Below are positions 42,412 to 51,315 of a stretch of 64,000 nucleotides of DNA, one piece after another. The translations under genes and the position numbers were made by a program. Under the pieces are notes generated by a model. It did no database searches. It was not told the origin of the DNA and was given only the letters and a program-made list of their open reading frames with translations. Source of the DNA: JBCCAG01 sp050331115 (GTDB lineage: Bacteria; Cyanobacteriota; Cyanobacteriia; CAKZMO01); assembly GCA_050331115.1 (NCBI GenBank), contig JBHJHD010000019.1:62001-126000 (forward strand), in the 5' to 3' direction. Within the stretch, counting starts at the first letter, position 1. Every line of letters starts with the position of its first letter.

Positions 42412-42631
42412 AACCTACTTCCCATATCCCAGGTTTACTCCCCCTCTATCATGCCTGAAGTCTAAGGTGAACCGCAGTGATTTGTAGGCGCTATCTAATC
42501 GCCTCAATGTTAATGGTCTCGATAGAGATACCTCTAAGCTAGCCCCTCCAAATCAGATTCAGGCAGTATCTTTAGAATAAGAAGCAGTCTGGCGATCGCT
42601 AATCGGTTCTTTAACAGAGTTTGTGTGCCCG

Positions 42632-43093
42632 ATGATGCAATTACACTATCAACGCTCTACTTTGATTAACGCGCCAGTTGATGTCGTCTGGCAGTTTCAC
42701 GAGCGGCCCGATATTCTCGACATTTTGACGCCGCCTTGGCAGCCGGTGGAAATTAAGCGGCGGGAGGGCGGCTTAGGCGTCGGTGCCGAAACCGAGTTTA
42801 GAATCTGGCTAGGCCCGCTGCCGGTGCGCTGGGTGGCCCGCCACACCGCCTGCGAGCCCCATCGGCTATTCATCGATGAGCAGGTCGAGGGGCCGCTAGA
42901 GCGCTGGGTACACCGCCATCAGTTTGACGCCGAGAATGGCGGCACGCGCCTCACCGATGCGATCGCCTTTGCCCTACCGGGGCAGTCCGTCTCGGCCTGG
43001 GTCATTGGGGATTTTGTGAAAGCTCGGCTGGAAGATATGTTTCGCTACCGGCATCGGATTACGCAGCAGGAGTGCGAGCGCTGGGCCACCTAG
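42632..43093 (+). CDS. SRPBCC/START-like ligand-binding protein
   Basis: The 153-residue protein resembles the polyketide cyclase/dehydrase and YfiR-like cell-division-inhibitor branch of the SRPBCC superfamily, with the start YQRSTLINAPVDVVWQFHERPD and a hydrophobic-cavity beta sheet. ATG at 42632 or 42635 is preferable to GTG at 42623. The ligand is unknown. It stands alone between genes on the other strand. Confidence 0.8.
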   Translation: MMQLHYQRSTLINAPVDVVWQFHERPDILDILTPPWQPVEIKRREGGLGVGAETEFRIWLGPLPVRWVARHTACEPHRLFIDEQVEGPLERWVHRHQFDAENGGTRLTDAIAFALPGQSVSAWVIGDFVKARLEDMFRYRHRITQQECERWAT

Positions 43094-43146
43094 ATTTACT
43101 GCTAAGTTTACTCAAACCCTGCGCTCTTTTTTTCCCAGCGATCCGA

Positions 43147-43944
43147 TTAGCGGTCCGAAGATTCTAGCAGCGGCAGAGTGAGCAAAAAGCCTGCGCCAAA
43201 GCAGCTCAGCATAACCGCAATCACCGCGAGCACCATCCACAGATTAAACTTGCGCCGGGGCGGCTGAGCCGCAGGCGCGAGCGGGCTGGCCACCACAGTC
43301 GAGCGGAGGCCAGCCTGGGGCTTTGGCGTCGGAAAATCAAGCCGAGGCGCGGGCGCGGCGCTGGTCCGGCGACGCACGCCGACATGGCTGAGGGCGGCCT
43401 TCAGGCTTTCGTCATCGTCTTGCGTGGTCGCCGGTGCGGGCGAATCTGCCAGTAGGCGATCGAGCTCGGCAAACATATCCTCTGCGTCGGCCTCATTGGT
43501 ATTACCCTCAGATTCGGTATTACCCTCAGATTCGGTATTAGCTTCAGATCCGTCTGGCTCAGTCGTCTCTAGAGTAGGGCCTGGGGCCGTAGTGGATTGA
43601 GCCGGCGGTGCCGCTTCACCCTCGGGGGAGGGGGCACCAGCGCCCCGATTGCTGTTGCCCTCATCGCCCAGTCCGTTAGCGCCTGGGGAAGACTTGCGAG
43701 GCGTCGGCTGCTCGGAATAGACGATGTGGTGCAAATTCAGAGCGCTCGCCATGATGCGCTCAATTTCAACCCGGAGCCGCTGGTTCTGCTCGACGAGCTG
43801 CCGATTCTGCCGGTTCACCGATTTAAGCTGCTGCTGGGCGGACTGCAGTTCTGCAGCTAGCGTCTGGTGATCTGAGGCAGAGGCCGGCGAGGCTGCTGGC
43901 TGTGGTTGTCGGTGGGTGGTCGGTTGATTCACGTTAGCCCCCAT
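43147..43944 (-). CDS. Coiled-coil protein with C-terminal membrane anchor, unknown
   Basis: The 265-residue protein has a predicted coiled coil (about 22-65, Gln/Leu-rich), a long acidic low-complexity middle, and one hydrophobic helix at the C-terminus (about 236-260). It is probably anchored with most of the chain in the cytoplasm. The middle contains an 18-bp DNA repeat (about 43499-43545) giving NTESEG units. I recognise no family and its function is unknown. Confidence 0.65.
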   Translation of the reverse strand: MGANVNQPTTHRQPQPAASPASASDHQTLAAELQSAQQQLKSVNRQNRQLVEQNQRLRVEIERIMASALNLHHIVYSEQPTPRKSSPGANGLGDEGNSNRGAGAPSPEGEAAPPAQSTTAPGPTLETTEPDGSEANTESEGNTESEGNTNEADAEDMFAELDRLLADSPAPATTQDDDESLKAALSHVGVRRRTSAAPAPRLDFPTPKPQAGLRSTVVASPLAPAAQPPRRKFNLWMVLAVIAVMLSCFGAGFLLTLPLLESSDR

Positions 43945-44126
43945 GCTGACCGCAATGCTGTTTACTTGTCACGTTATTGACATATTCCAGCGACATGCGC
44001 ACGCTAGAATCTAAGCCCCAGCATAGTTCAAACCTGCTCATTCGTCTTTGCTTACCAGCTCTATTTGTCAAAAAAAGATAGCAATCGGGCAGCGGCATGC
44101 GGCGAATCGGCCTGCCTAGTCCTGTA

Positions 44127-44155
44127 GAAGAAGCGTCATTGGAAGAAGCGTCATT
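44127..44155. repeat. 15-bp duplication covering the ribosome-binding site
   Basis: GAAGAAGCGTCATT occurs at 44127-44140 and 44142-44155, directly before the ATG of the next gene. The first codons of that gene also repeat with an 18-bp period (AGATC(T/C)CGAAAGCT). The duplication may change spacing of the ribosome site. Confidence 0.85.
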
Positions 44156-45967
44156 ATGCCTTTTGCATTTAGATCTCGAAAGCTAAATAGATCCCGAAAG
44201 CTGAAGTCAATCCTCTACCGATGCTTCTGCGCCGCGCTTGGCTTGGCTTTAGCGATCGCCACCAGCAGCTGTCAGCTCAACTGGTACCAGACCCAGGCGG
44301 CCCAAATTCCCCGCCTTGTGATCAGCGAAATCAGCGATCCCAAAACGTTTAACCCTGTGATGAGCCAAGAGGTCACCTCAGTCTTCGGGCTGCTCTACGA
44401 AGGTCTGATGCAGGAGAACGGCATCACCGGCGAGCTAGAGCTAGCCCTAGCCGAGTCCCTCGATATTTCTGAAGACCAAAAGCGGATTGTATTTACCCTG
44501 CGGGACGGACTTCTGTGGTCAGACGGCGAACCGTTTACCGTCGACGATATCTTGTTTACCTACAACGACATTTACTTCAACCCCAGCATCCCCAGCGGCG
44601 AGAGCGATATTCTGCGAATTGGGGAGGAGGGTCTATTCCCCACCGTCAATAAGCTCGACGAGCGCCGAGTGGAGTTTGTGGTGCCAGAGCCCTTTGCGCC
44701 GTTCTTGCGCTACGCCGGCGGCATCACCATTCTGCCAGAGCATATCCTGGGGCCCACGGTCAACGAAATGGATATGGACGGCAACCCCAGGTTTTTGTCC
44801 GTCTGGGGAACGGATACCGACCCGGCCAGCATCATCGGCAACGGCCCCTACCGGATGCTGAGCTATTCTCCTGGACAGCGCGTTATCTTTGAGCGCAACC
44901 CCCACTACTGGAAAAATACGGCGGATAGCCCGCAGCCGTTCATCGAGCGCTTCGTGCTGCAGATTGTCGAATCCACCGACGCCTCGCTGCTGCAGTTTCG
45001 CTCCGGCGGACTAGACGTGATTGCCGTTCCGCCTGAGAATTTTGCCCTGCTTAAGCGGGAGGAAGATCGCGGCGGCTTTCAAATCTATGAGGATGGTCCC
45101 CGCCCCGGCACCAATTTTATTTCCTTCAACCTCAACCAGGGCAGCCGCGAGGGTAAGCCGCTGGTCGACCCAATTAAGTCAGCCTGGTTCACCAACCCCG
45201 ACTTCCGCCGCGCGATCGCCTACGCCATCGACCGCGATACCATGATCAACAATATCTTTCAGGGTTTGGGAGAGCCCCAAACCTCGCCCATATCGGTGCA
45301 AAGCCCCTACTACCTGCCGCCCGGCGACGGGCTAGAGACCTACGACTACAGCGTCGAGACCGCTAAAGCGCTGCTGACTGACGCCGGGTTTGAGTACGAC
45401 GCGGAGGGCAAGCTGCAGGACGGGGAGGGCCACCCGGTGCGGTTTACCCTAATCACCAACGCGGGCAACAAAATTCGCGAGGCGATCGGGGCCCAGGTTA
45501 AGCGAGATCTGCTGGACATCGGCATTCAGGTCGACTTTCAGCCCATCGCGTTCAACACTTTGGTGGACAAGCTTTCCAACACGCTGGATTGGGACTGCTT
45601 TATTCTGGGGCTGTCCGGCGGCGTCGAGCCCAACAGCGGCGCTAATGTCTGGCGCACCGACGGCACTCTGCACACCTTCAACCAGTCCGCCCTGCCGGGG
45701 CAGCCCCCCATCGACGGATGGACGGTGTATGACTGGGAGGCCGAGATTAGCAATCTCTATATTCAAGCGGCTCAAGAGCTCGACGAGGAGAAGCGAAAGG
45801 CCCTGTACGCTGAGACTCAGCGGCTCACCCAGGCATACTTGCCCTACATTTACCTGGTCAACCCGCTGTCCTTAGGGGCGGTGCGCAATCGACTCGAGAA
45901 CGTCCAATACTCTGCCCTGGGCGGGGCGCTTTGGAACGTAGAAGCGTTGAGGCTGAGCGAGCAATAG
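44156..45967 (+). CDS. Oligopeptide-type ABC substrate-binding lipoprotein (SBP family 5)
   Basis: The 603-residue protein belongs to the DppA/OppA/NikA-like group, periplasmic solute binders that deliver peptides, nickel chelates or similar ligands. A signal peptide ends with a lipobox (ATSSC). Conserved runs include LAESLDISEDQKRIVFTLRD and the DNPDFRRAIAYAIDR-like stretch near 350. The N-terminus (RSRKLNRSRKLK) is duplicated. No permease or ATPase adjoins. The next gene, larB, serves nickel-pincer cofactor synthesis, but it is only a neighbour and does not prove a nickel ligand. Confidence 0.88.
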   Translation: MPFAFRSRKLNRSRKLKSILYRCFCAALGLALAIATSSCQLNWYQTQAAQIPRLVISEISDPKTFNPVMSQEVTSVFGLLYEGLMQENGITGELELALAESLDISEDQKRIVFTLRDGLLWSDGEPFTVDDILFTYNDIYFNPSIPSGESDILRIGEEGLFPTVNKLDERRVEFVVPEPFAPFLRYAGGITILPEHILGPTVNEMDMDGNPRFLSVWGTDTDPASIIGNGPYRMLSYSPGQRVIFERNPHYWKNTADSPQPFIERFVLQIVESTDASLLQFRSGGLDVIAVPPENFALLKREEDRGGFQIYEDGPRPGTNFISFNLNQGSREGKPLVDPIKSAWFTNPDFRRAIAYAIDRDTMINNIFQGLGEPQTSPISVQSPYYLPPGDGLETYDYSVETAKALLTDAGFEYDAEGKLQDGEGHPVRFTLITNAGNKIREAIGAQVKRDLLDIGIQVDFQPIAFNTLVDKLSNTLDWDCFILGLSGGVEPNSGANVWRTDGTLHTFNQSALPGQPPIDGWTVYDWEAEISNLYIQAAQELDEEKRKALYAETQRLTQAYLPYIYLVNPLSLGAVRNRLENVQYSALGGALWNVEALRLSEQ

Positions 45968-46012
45968 CGTTTTGCTCTACCCTGGAAGTGACGCATATAG
46001 GATAGGTAGGTT

Positions 46013-46792
46013 TTGCAGCCCGATCAGCTCCAGGCACTCCTGTACAGCGTGGCCCAGGGACAGGTCTCCCCTGAGCACGCCCTGGCCAAGCTCAAATACT
46101 TTGACGTAGAGCCCGTGGGAGACTTTGCCCAGGTCGACCACCACCGCGTGCTGCGCACCGGTTTCCCTGAGGTGGTGTGGGGGCCGGGCAAGACGCCAGA
46201 GCAAATCGTGAAAATCATGCGATCGCTCTCAGACCAGCATCCGGTCGTGATGGCGACCCGCATTGAGCCCGAGGTGTACGCGCAGCTCTCTCCCCACCTG
46301 CCGGACCTGCGCTACTACCCCAGCGCTCGCATCTGCGCTATTGCGCCTGAGGCCGCCCCGCCCCGCTACCCCGGCACCGTTACCCTAATTTCTGCCGGCA
46401 CCTCGGATCTGCCCGTCGCCGAGGAGGCCGCCGTCACCGCTGAGCTGTGCGGTTTCGCCACCCAGCGGCTGTGGGATGTGGGGGTGTCGGGCATTCACCG
46501 GCTGCTCGCCCACCGCCACCTCATCCACGAGGCGGACGTGCTGATTGTCGTGGCGGGCATGGAGGGAGCGCTGCCCAGCGTGGTGACCGGACTAGCGGCT
46601 TGCCCCGTGGTCGCCGTACCCACCAGCGTGGGCTACGGCACCCAGTTCAGCGGCCTGACGCCCTTGCTGACCATGCTCAACTCCAGCGCGACGGGGTTAG
46701 GGGTGGTGAATATTGACAATGGCTTTGGGGCGGCGATGCTAGCGGCGAAGATTTTGCGCACCGCCGAGCGATTAGCGCCAGGGACGTCTTAA
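46013..46792 (+). CDS. larB: Nickel-pincer cofactor biosynthesis protein LarB
   Basis: LarB carboxylates and hydrolyses nicotinic acid adenine dinucleotide to the pyridinium precursor of the nickel-pincer nucleotide of lactate racemase-type enzymes. It has the typical N-terminal dimer segment (DQLQALLYSVAQGQVSPEHA), the region VDHHRVLRTGFPEVVWG, and the C-terminal PurE-like domain ending NIDNGFGAAMLA. The start is TTG (46013), with GGATAGGTAGG before it. It precedes the permease gene by 8 bp. larC and larE are not in the window. Confidence 0.92.
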   Translation: MQPDQLQALLYSVAQGQVSPEHALAKLKYFDVEPVGDFAQVDHHRVLRTGFPEVVWGPGKTPEQIVKIMRSLSDQHPVVMATRIEPEVYAQLSPHLPDLRYYPSARICAIAPEAAPPRYPGTVTLISAGTSDLPVAEEAAVTAELCGFATQRLWDVGVSGIHRLLAHRHLIHEADVLIVVAGMEGALPSVVTGLAACPVVAVPTSVGYGTQFSGLTPLLTMLNSSATGLGVVNIDNGFGAAMLAAKILRTAERLAPGTS

Positions 46793-46800
46793 GTACCGCC

Positions 46801-47790
46801 ATGCTCAACGTTACTGAGGTGCTTAACTTCATCAGGGGCTTCAGCATCGCTGGGGTCGCCAGCCGCCTCGACACCCTCCTCAATCCCTTCGAGCGCTACA
46901 CCATCCCCCTTGACGACTGGATAAGCGCCGCCGTCGACGTCCTCGTGAACAATTTCCGCCCCCTGTTTCAGGCCATCAGCGTTCCCATCGGCTGGATACT
47001 GGAGGCGATTCAGTCGGGGCTGCTGGCGGTGCCGCCGCTGGTGCTGCTGGTGCTGCTGGGTTTAGTGGCCTGGCAGCTTGCAGGCTGGCGCGTCGGGGTA
47101 GGCTGTCTACTAGCGCTTACAGTGATTGGGTTTGTCGGGGCTTGGGAGCAGGCGCTGGTGTCGCTTTCCCTGGTGCTCACCGCCCTCATCTTTTGCGTCC
47201 TGGTCGGCATTCCCCTAGGCGTAGCCTGCGCCAGCAGCGATCGCGTTGAAGCGCTGGCCCGGCCCCTGCTCGACACCATGCAGACCGTACCCACCTTTGT
47301 ATACCTGGTGCCGGTGGTGATGCTGTTCGGCATCGGCGACGTGCCGGGGGTGATTGCCACCATTACCTACGCCCTGCCGCCCCTGATTCGCCTCACCAAC
47401 TTGGGCATCCGGCAGGTGCCAGAGGACGTGGTAGAGGCAGCGATCGCCTTTGGTTCTACCCCCCGGCAGGTGCTTTGGGAGGCGCAGCTCCCCTTGGCAA
47501 TGCCCACCATCCTGACTGGGATAAACCAGACGGTGCTGTTTGCCCTAGGCATGTCGGTGATTACGGCTATGATTGCCGTGCCTGGGCTGGGGCTGATGGT
47601 GATGCAGGGGGTGGGACGCTTGGATGTCGGTCTGGCGGCGGTGGGGGGCTTGGGCATTGTGGCCCTGGCCATTATCCTAGACCGCATTACCCAGGCGATC
47701 GGGACAAGTCGCCCGGGCTCCTGGCGACAGCGCGGGCCAGTGGGACTTATCTGGACCCTGTTTGATGCTTCGTTCACCAAGGTGTCTTAA
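46801..47790 (+). CDS. Betaine/proline-type ABC permease (ProW-like)
   Basis: This 329-residue integral membrane protein is the permease type of glycine betaine/proline/choline importers. It has six or more hydrophobic segments and the ATPase-contact EAA loop (EAAIAFGSTPRQVLWEAQLPL near 220). An N-terminal amphipathic extension of about 60 residues precedes the first membrane helix, as in ProW. No ATPase or binding protein gene follows, so the transporter parts must lie elsewhere. It sits 8 bp after larB. Confidence 0.9.
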   Translation: MLNVTEVLNFIRGFSIAGVASRLDTLLNPFERYTIPLDDWISAAVDVLVNNFRPLFQAISVPIGWILEAIQSGLLAVPPLVLLVLLGLVAWQLAGWRVGVGCLLALTVIGFVGAWEQALVSLSLVLTALIFCVLVGIPLGVACASSDRVEALARPLLDTMQTVPTFVYLVPVVMLFGIGDVPGVIATITYALPPLIRLTNLGIRQVPEDVVEAAIAFGSTPRQVLWEAQLPLAMPTILTGINQTVLFALGMSVITAMIAVPGLGLMVMQGVGRLDVGLAAVGGLGIVALAIILDRITQAIGTSRPGSWRQRGPVGLIWTLFDASFTKVS

Positions 47791-47832
47791 CCGCGATTTA
47801 AAGGCCGACAAGAGGCACTAGATCATGACGCT

Positions 47833-48306
47833 CTAGGACACCTTAATCAGCACGCGATCGCCGTCAATCTTAGCTTCGTAGGTCGGCAGCGGCTCCGACG
47901 CCGGCCCCTCAGTTACGCTGCCGTCAGGGGCAAACTTAGAGCCGTGGCAGGGGCAGGCGAACGCCTCGCCATCCCAGTCGACGGTGCAGCCCTGGTGGGT
48001 ACAGAGGGTGTTCACCGCCATCACGCCCCCGGATGAACCCTGAACGACGGCCACCTGTTCGCCCTGGAAATTTTGGCTGGAAATGCTGCCCTCCTCTAGC
48101 TCGGAGACCGTACCGATTGCGGAGAAGCCTGCCGCGTCTGGGGTAGACTCTAGCTCTGCAGAAGCCGTGCCGCCCGCTGCAGATGGAGTATCAGACGATG
48201 CGGTGCCAGACGATGCGGTATCAGACTTGCAGGCGGCGATCGCGACGGGCAGCGAGCTTGCCAAGAGACCAAAGCCGATCCAGTTTACAAATTCACGTCG
48301 TTTCAT
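47833..48306 (-). CDS. Rieske [2Fe-2S] lipoprotein
   Basis: The 157-residue protein carries a Rieske cluster domain with the ligand pair motifs CTHQGC and CPCHG. The N-terminus MKRREFVNWIGFG leads to a lipobox-like AIAAC, so it may be a lipoprotein or Tat-type export substrate. It lacks the transmembrane helix and hinge of PetC and so is not the b6f subunit. The linker has 5-residue units (SSDTA/SSGTA) from a 15-bp duplication near 48186-48230. It could be a soluble or membrane-bound electron carrier. Confidence 0.85.
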   Translation of the reverse strand: MKRREFVNWIGFGLLASSLPVAIAACKSDTASSGTASSDTPSAAGGTASAELESTPDAAGFSAIGTVSELEEGSISSQNFQGEQVAVVQGSSGGVMAVNTLCTHQGCTVDWDGEAFACPCHGSKFAPDGSVTEGPASEPLPTYEAKIDGDRVLIKVS

Positions 48307-48452
48307 AGCTGTTTCCTTTCTGGAAAATTAGGGCTGCTGGCATGGCACATCAGGTCTTAAGCCAAAAGCTTCGCTCTAAACGATAGGGCCAACGCTCTCG
48401 GATTACAAGCAGTCTTATGCAAACAGCGTGAGTCTAGGCGGCATTATCCTAA

Positions 48453-48494
48453 GCAGAATCCATGGTGTCTGACTTTTGACACCGTGGATTCTGC
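48453..48494. terminator. 17-bp-stem hairpin downstream of pirin gene
   Basis: GCAGAATCCATGGTGTC and GACACCGTGGATTCTGC are complementary except for one G-U pair, with an 8-nt loop. It is 3' of the pirin gene (reverse strand) and 5' of the Rieske gene. No U-tract is present. It may be a terminator, an RNA-stability element or a repeat. Confidence 0.6.
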
Positions 48495-48532
48495 AGGGTT
48501 AGAGGCGAGACTTTTGGCCTATTTCCGCTACC

Positions 48533-49258
48533 CTAGGCGGCTAGATCGAACAGCAGTAGCTCAGTATCTTTCGATGCGCCCGTCAGCTGCATCCGGGACG
48601 CTGATGACACCGCCACGCCGTCGCCGGCCGCAAGCCGCTGCGCCTCTTGCCCGTCCAGATCGCTGCTGAGGGCCACAGCGCCCTTAACCACTTGAATCCA
48701 GGCGGCTCGCTCTGGCCTTAGGTCGTAGCTGACGCGATCGCCGTCCCCCAGCACGGCGGCAGAGAGAGAAACGTCCTGATGAATGGTCACGGAGCCGTCC
48801 CGGCCCTCCGGCGAGCCTATGAGCCGGAGCTGTCCCTGCTTTTCTGCCTGGGGCACATACACCTGCTCGTAGCTCGGCGCTAGACCTTCGTGAGCGGGCT
48901 CGATCCAAATTTGCAGGAAATGTACACCCTCGGTTTTGGAGGGGTTAAATTCGCTGTGGCGAATGCCGGTTCCCGCAGACATGCGCTGCACATCGCCGGG
49001 GCGAATGATAGAGCCGGTGCCGAGGCTGTCTTTGTGCTCAAGCTCTCCTTCTAGGACATAGGAAATAATTTCCATGTCCCTGTGGCCATGGGTACCAAAT
49101 CCCTGGCCTGGCTCAACGCGATCTTCGTTGATAACCCGCAGCGACGAGAATCCCATGTGGCGAGGGTCGTAATAGCTGCCAAAGGAAAACGTGTGCCGAC
49201 TATCGAGCCATCCGAAGTTGACCGCACCGCGTTCCTGGGCTGGACGAATCGTAAGCAT
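48533..49258 (-). CDS. Pirin-family bicupin (YhaK-like)
   Basis: The 241-residue protein has the pirin N-terminal signature (GWLDSRHTFSFGSYYDP) and metal-binding His residues in GTHGHRDMEI, ELEHKD and IRHSEFN. Members may oxidise flavonoids or act as redox sensors. It is divergent from a LysR regulator 173 bp away, the standard arrangement for a LysR-controlled target. The spacer includes a palindrome ATTGACAAT (about 49371-49379). Confidence 0.93.
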   Translation of the reverse strand: MLTIRPAQERGAVNFGWLDSRHTFSFGSYYDPRHMGFSSLRVINEDRVEPGQGFGTHGHRDMEIISYVLEGELEHKDSLGTGSIIRPGDVQRMSAGTGIRHSEFNPSKTEGVHFLQIWIEPAHEGLAPSYEQVYVPQAEKQGQLRLIGSPEGRDGSVTIHQDVSLSAAVLGDGDRVSYDLRPERAAWIQVVKGAVALSSDLDGQEAQRLAAGDGVAVSSASRMQLTGASKDTELLLFDLAA

Positions 49259-49431
49259 AATATCTCCCCCCTAGCTAAGGTTATTAGCTTTTTTAGGTCC
49301 TCAATGTCATTATGGATTGAATTTAAATAAAAGACAATATATGGTTTTAGACGCACACTGTATCTATTTGATTGACAATTGAGCCAAGATTGCCACAGCA
49401 GTACTGTGGATTAGCGAACGTGGATTAGCAC

Positions 49432-50322
49432 ATGGACAAATTTGAGGCACTGCGGGCCTTTACTCGCGTCGTTGAGCAAGGCAGCTTCGCGGCAGCGGCC
49501 CGCGAAATGGGGCAGTCTCGATCTAGCGTCAACAAGCTCGTGATTCAGCTCGAAAACCAGCTGGGGGCGCAGCTGCTGCAGCGGACTACGCGCAAGGTCA
49601 GCCTGACGGCCACCGGACTGGCGTTCTACGAACGGTGCCTGGGAATCTTGGCAGACCTGGAAGAAGCGGAGCTAGCGGTGATGCAGCTGCACGATGAGCC
49701 CCGGGGCGACCTGCGCATCAATGCGCCCATGTCTTTCGGGCAGCTGCACGTAGGGCCGGCGATCGCCGACTTCATGGCCCAGTATCCCCAGCTCTGCGTT
49801 CAGCTCACCCTGGAGGATCGGTTTGTAGACCCAATCGCTGAAGGGTTCGACGTTGTAATTCGGATCGCGGCCCCGCCCGAAAGCCCGAGCCTAGTGGTGC
49901 ACGCGATCGCCCCCATGCCCCGCCTACTCTGTGCGGCTCCCGCCTACCTGCAGCAGCATGGGGTACCTGGGCATCCGAGGGAGCTGCGGCAGCATCGCTG
50001 CTTGCATTACGGCTATCTGGCCTCTGGCAAGGCCTGGCAGCTGACTGGCCCCGATGGTGAGCACCGCGTTCCCGTCCAGAGCGCCCTATGCTCAAATAAC
50101 GGTGAAGTGCTTCACCAGGCTGCCCTAAAGGGCTTGGGCATTGTGCTGCTGCCCAAATTCATCCTTAAATCAGAATCACAGGCCGGACGCCTGCAGCACA
50201 TTCTGCCGGACTACGCGCCGCCGGAAGCCGCCCTCAGCATCATCTACCCGTCGAATCGGCACCTCTCGACCAAAGTCCGCCTTCTGCAAGACTTCCTGAG
50301 CGATCGCTTTCGTGATCTATAA
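49432..50322 (+). CDS. LysR-family transcriptional regulator
   Basis: The 296-residue regulator has an N-terminal winged helix (MDKFEALRAFTRVVEQGSF, helix-turn-helix to about residue 60) and a C-terminal effector domain of the periplasmic-binding type. It is divergent from the pirin gene and probably controls it. The sequence resembles the AaeR/DmlR branch often linked to small aromatic or aldehyde substrates, so the effector is unknown. Confidence 0.92.
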   Translation: MDKFEALRAFTRVVEQGSFAAAAREMGQSRSSVNKLVIQLENQLGAQLLQRTTRKVSLTATGLAFYERCLGILADLEEAELAVMQLHDEPRGDLRINAPMSFGQLHVGPAIADFMAQYPQLCVQLTLEDRFVDPIAEGFDVVIRIAAPPESPSLVVHAIAPMPRLLCAAPAYLQQHGVPGHPRELRQHRCLHYGYLASGKAWQLTGPDGEHRVPVQSALCSNNGEVLHQAALKGLGIVLLPKFILKSESQAGRLQHILPDYAPPEAALSIIYPSNRHLSTKVRLLQDFLSDRFRDL

Positions 50323-50418
50323 AGATTAGCTTTAATATCTATAGCGTCAGCTCACCTACCCCAGTTGATGTCCAGTCCTTTTCTATCGCTCGCCTTAAGG
50401 CATTTTTAGCAAACCCAC

Positions 50419-51204
50419 ATGGCCATTAAATTCAAAACGTCCCAATTACGCCCGGCCCTAATCCGCCTCAGCGCTGGCCTACTGATGGCGATCGCTTTAT
50501 GCCTAGGTCCCCTCCCCGCCCTGGCAGACGCCGTTCCAGCCCAGCATGACGCCCAGCACGAGACCCAGTACGACTATGGTGCCCGCCGTCCCAGCGCTGA
50601 CGGCACTGGCAAAGTCTACCTAGGCCGAGAAATCGCCCAGGTGATGGGGCATCGGGGTGCAGGCTGGCTAGAGCGCCCTAGCCGCGAGCAGCAGGAGCGC
50701 CCCAGTCTGCTCGTATCGCTTTTAGAGCTAGAAGAAGACATGGTGGTCGCCGACGTTGGGGCCGGCACCGGCTACTTCACCTTTCGCATTGCGCCTCAGG
50801 TGCCCCAGGGTAAAGTGCTGGCGGTAGATATTCAGCCTGAGATGCTAGATATCGTTGAGTTTTTGCGGGAGGACGGGCAGGTCCCTAACGTGGAGACCAT
50901 CTTGGCCAGCGAAAGCGACCCCCACCTGCCTGAACAAATCGACCTGGTGCTGCTGGTAGACGCCTATCATGAATTCGCCTACCCCTATGAGGTGACAACG
51001 GCGATCGCCCAGGCGCTGCGTCCGGGGGGGCGGGTGGTGCTGGCGGAATATCGGGGCGAAAATCCGTTTATCCCTATCAAGCGGCACCACAAGATGACGG
51101 AGCGGCAGGTGAAACGGGAGCTAGAGCGAGCGGGGCTGCAGTGGGTGAGCACCACCGAAGCGTTGCCGAACCAGCATCTGATCACCTTTGAAAAGCCGCT
51201 GTAG
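50419..51204 (+). CDS. Exported class I SAM-dependent methyltransferase
   Basis: The 261-residue protein has a signal-like N-terminus (hydrophobic 16-37, ALADA) and a class I methyltransferase domain with motif I VADVGAGTGYFTFR, post-I Asp in VLAVDIQPEML and a DAYHEFAYPYE region. A secreted methyltransferase is unusual because SAM is cytosolic, but similar predicted-exported proteins are frequent in databases from my recollection. The substrate is unknown. Confidence 0.8.
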   Translation: MAIKFKTSQLRPALIRLSAGLLMAIALCLGPLPALADAVPAQHDAQHETQYDYGARRPSADGTGKVYLGREIAQVMGHRGAGWLERPSREQQERPSLLVSLLELEEDMVVADVGAGTGYFTFRIAPQVPQGKVLAVDIQPEMLDIVEFLREDGQVPNVETILASESDPHLPEQIDLVLLVDAYHEFAYPYEVTTAIAQALRPGGRVVLAEYRGENPFIPIKRHHKMTERQVKRELERAGLQWVSTTEALPNQHLITFEKPL

Positions 51205-51315
51205 CGCCAGGCGGTAGACCTGTCTGTCGATTGAGCAAGATACCGCTCAGTGCAGTGCATCCGCCCATAGCGCCATAATGCCAGCCTTACAGCCGCCGAA
51301 AGTATAGCCCCGGAA

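Noticed and set aside
49260..49300. Hairpin with T-run (AGCTAA...TTAGCT) as terminator
   Set aside because: The stem is only six mostly A-T pairs and lies between divergent genes where no forward transcript is expected.
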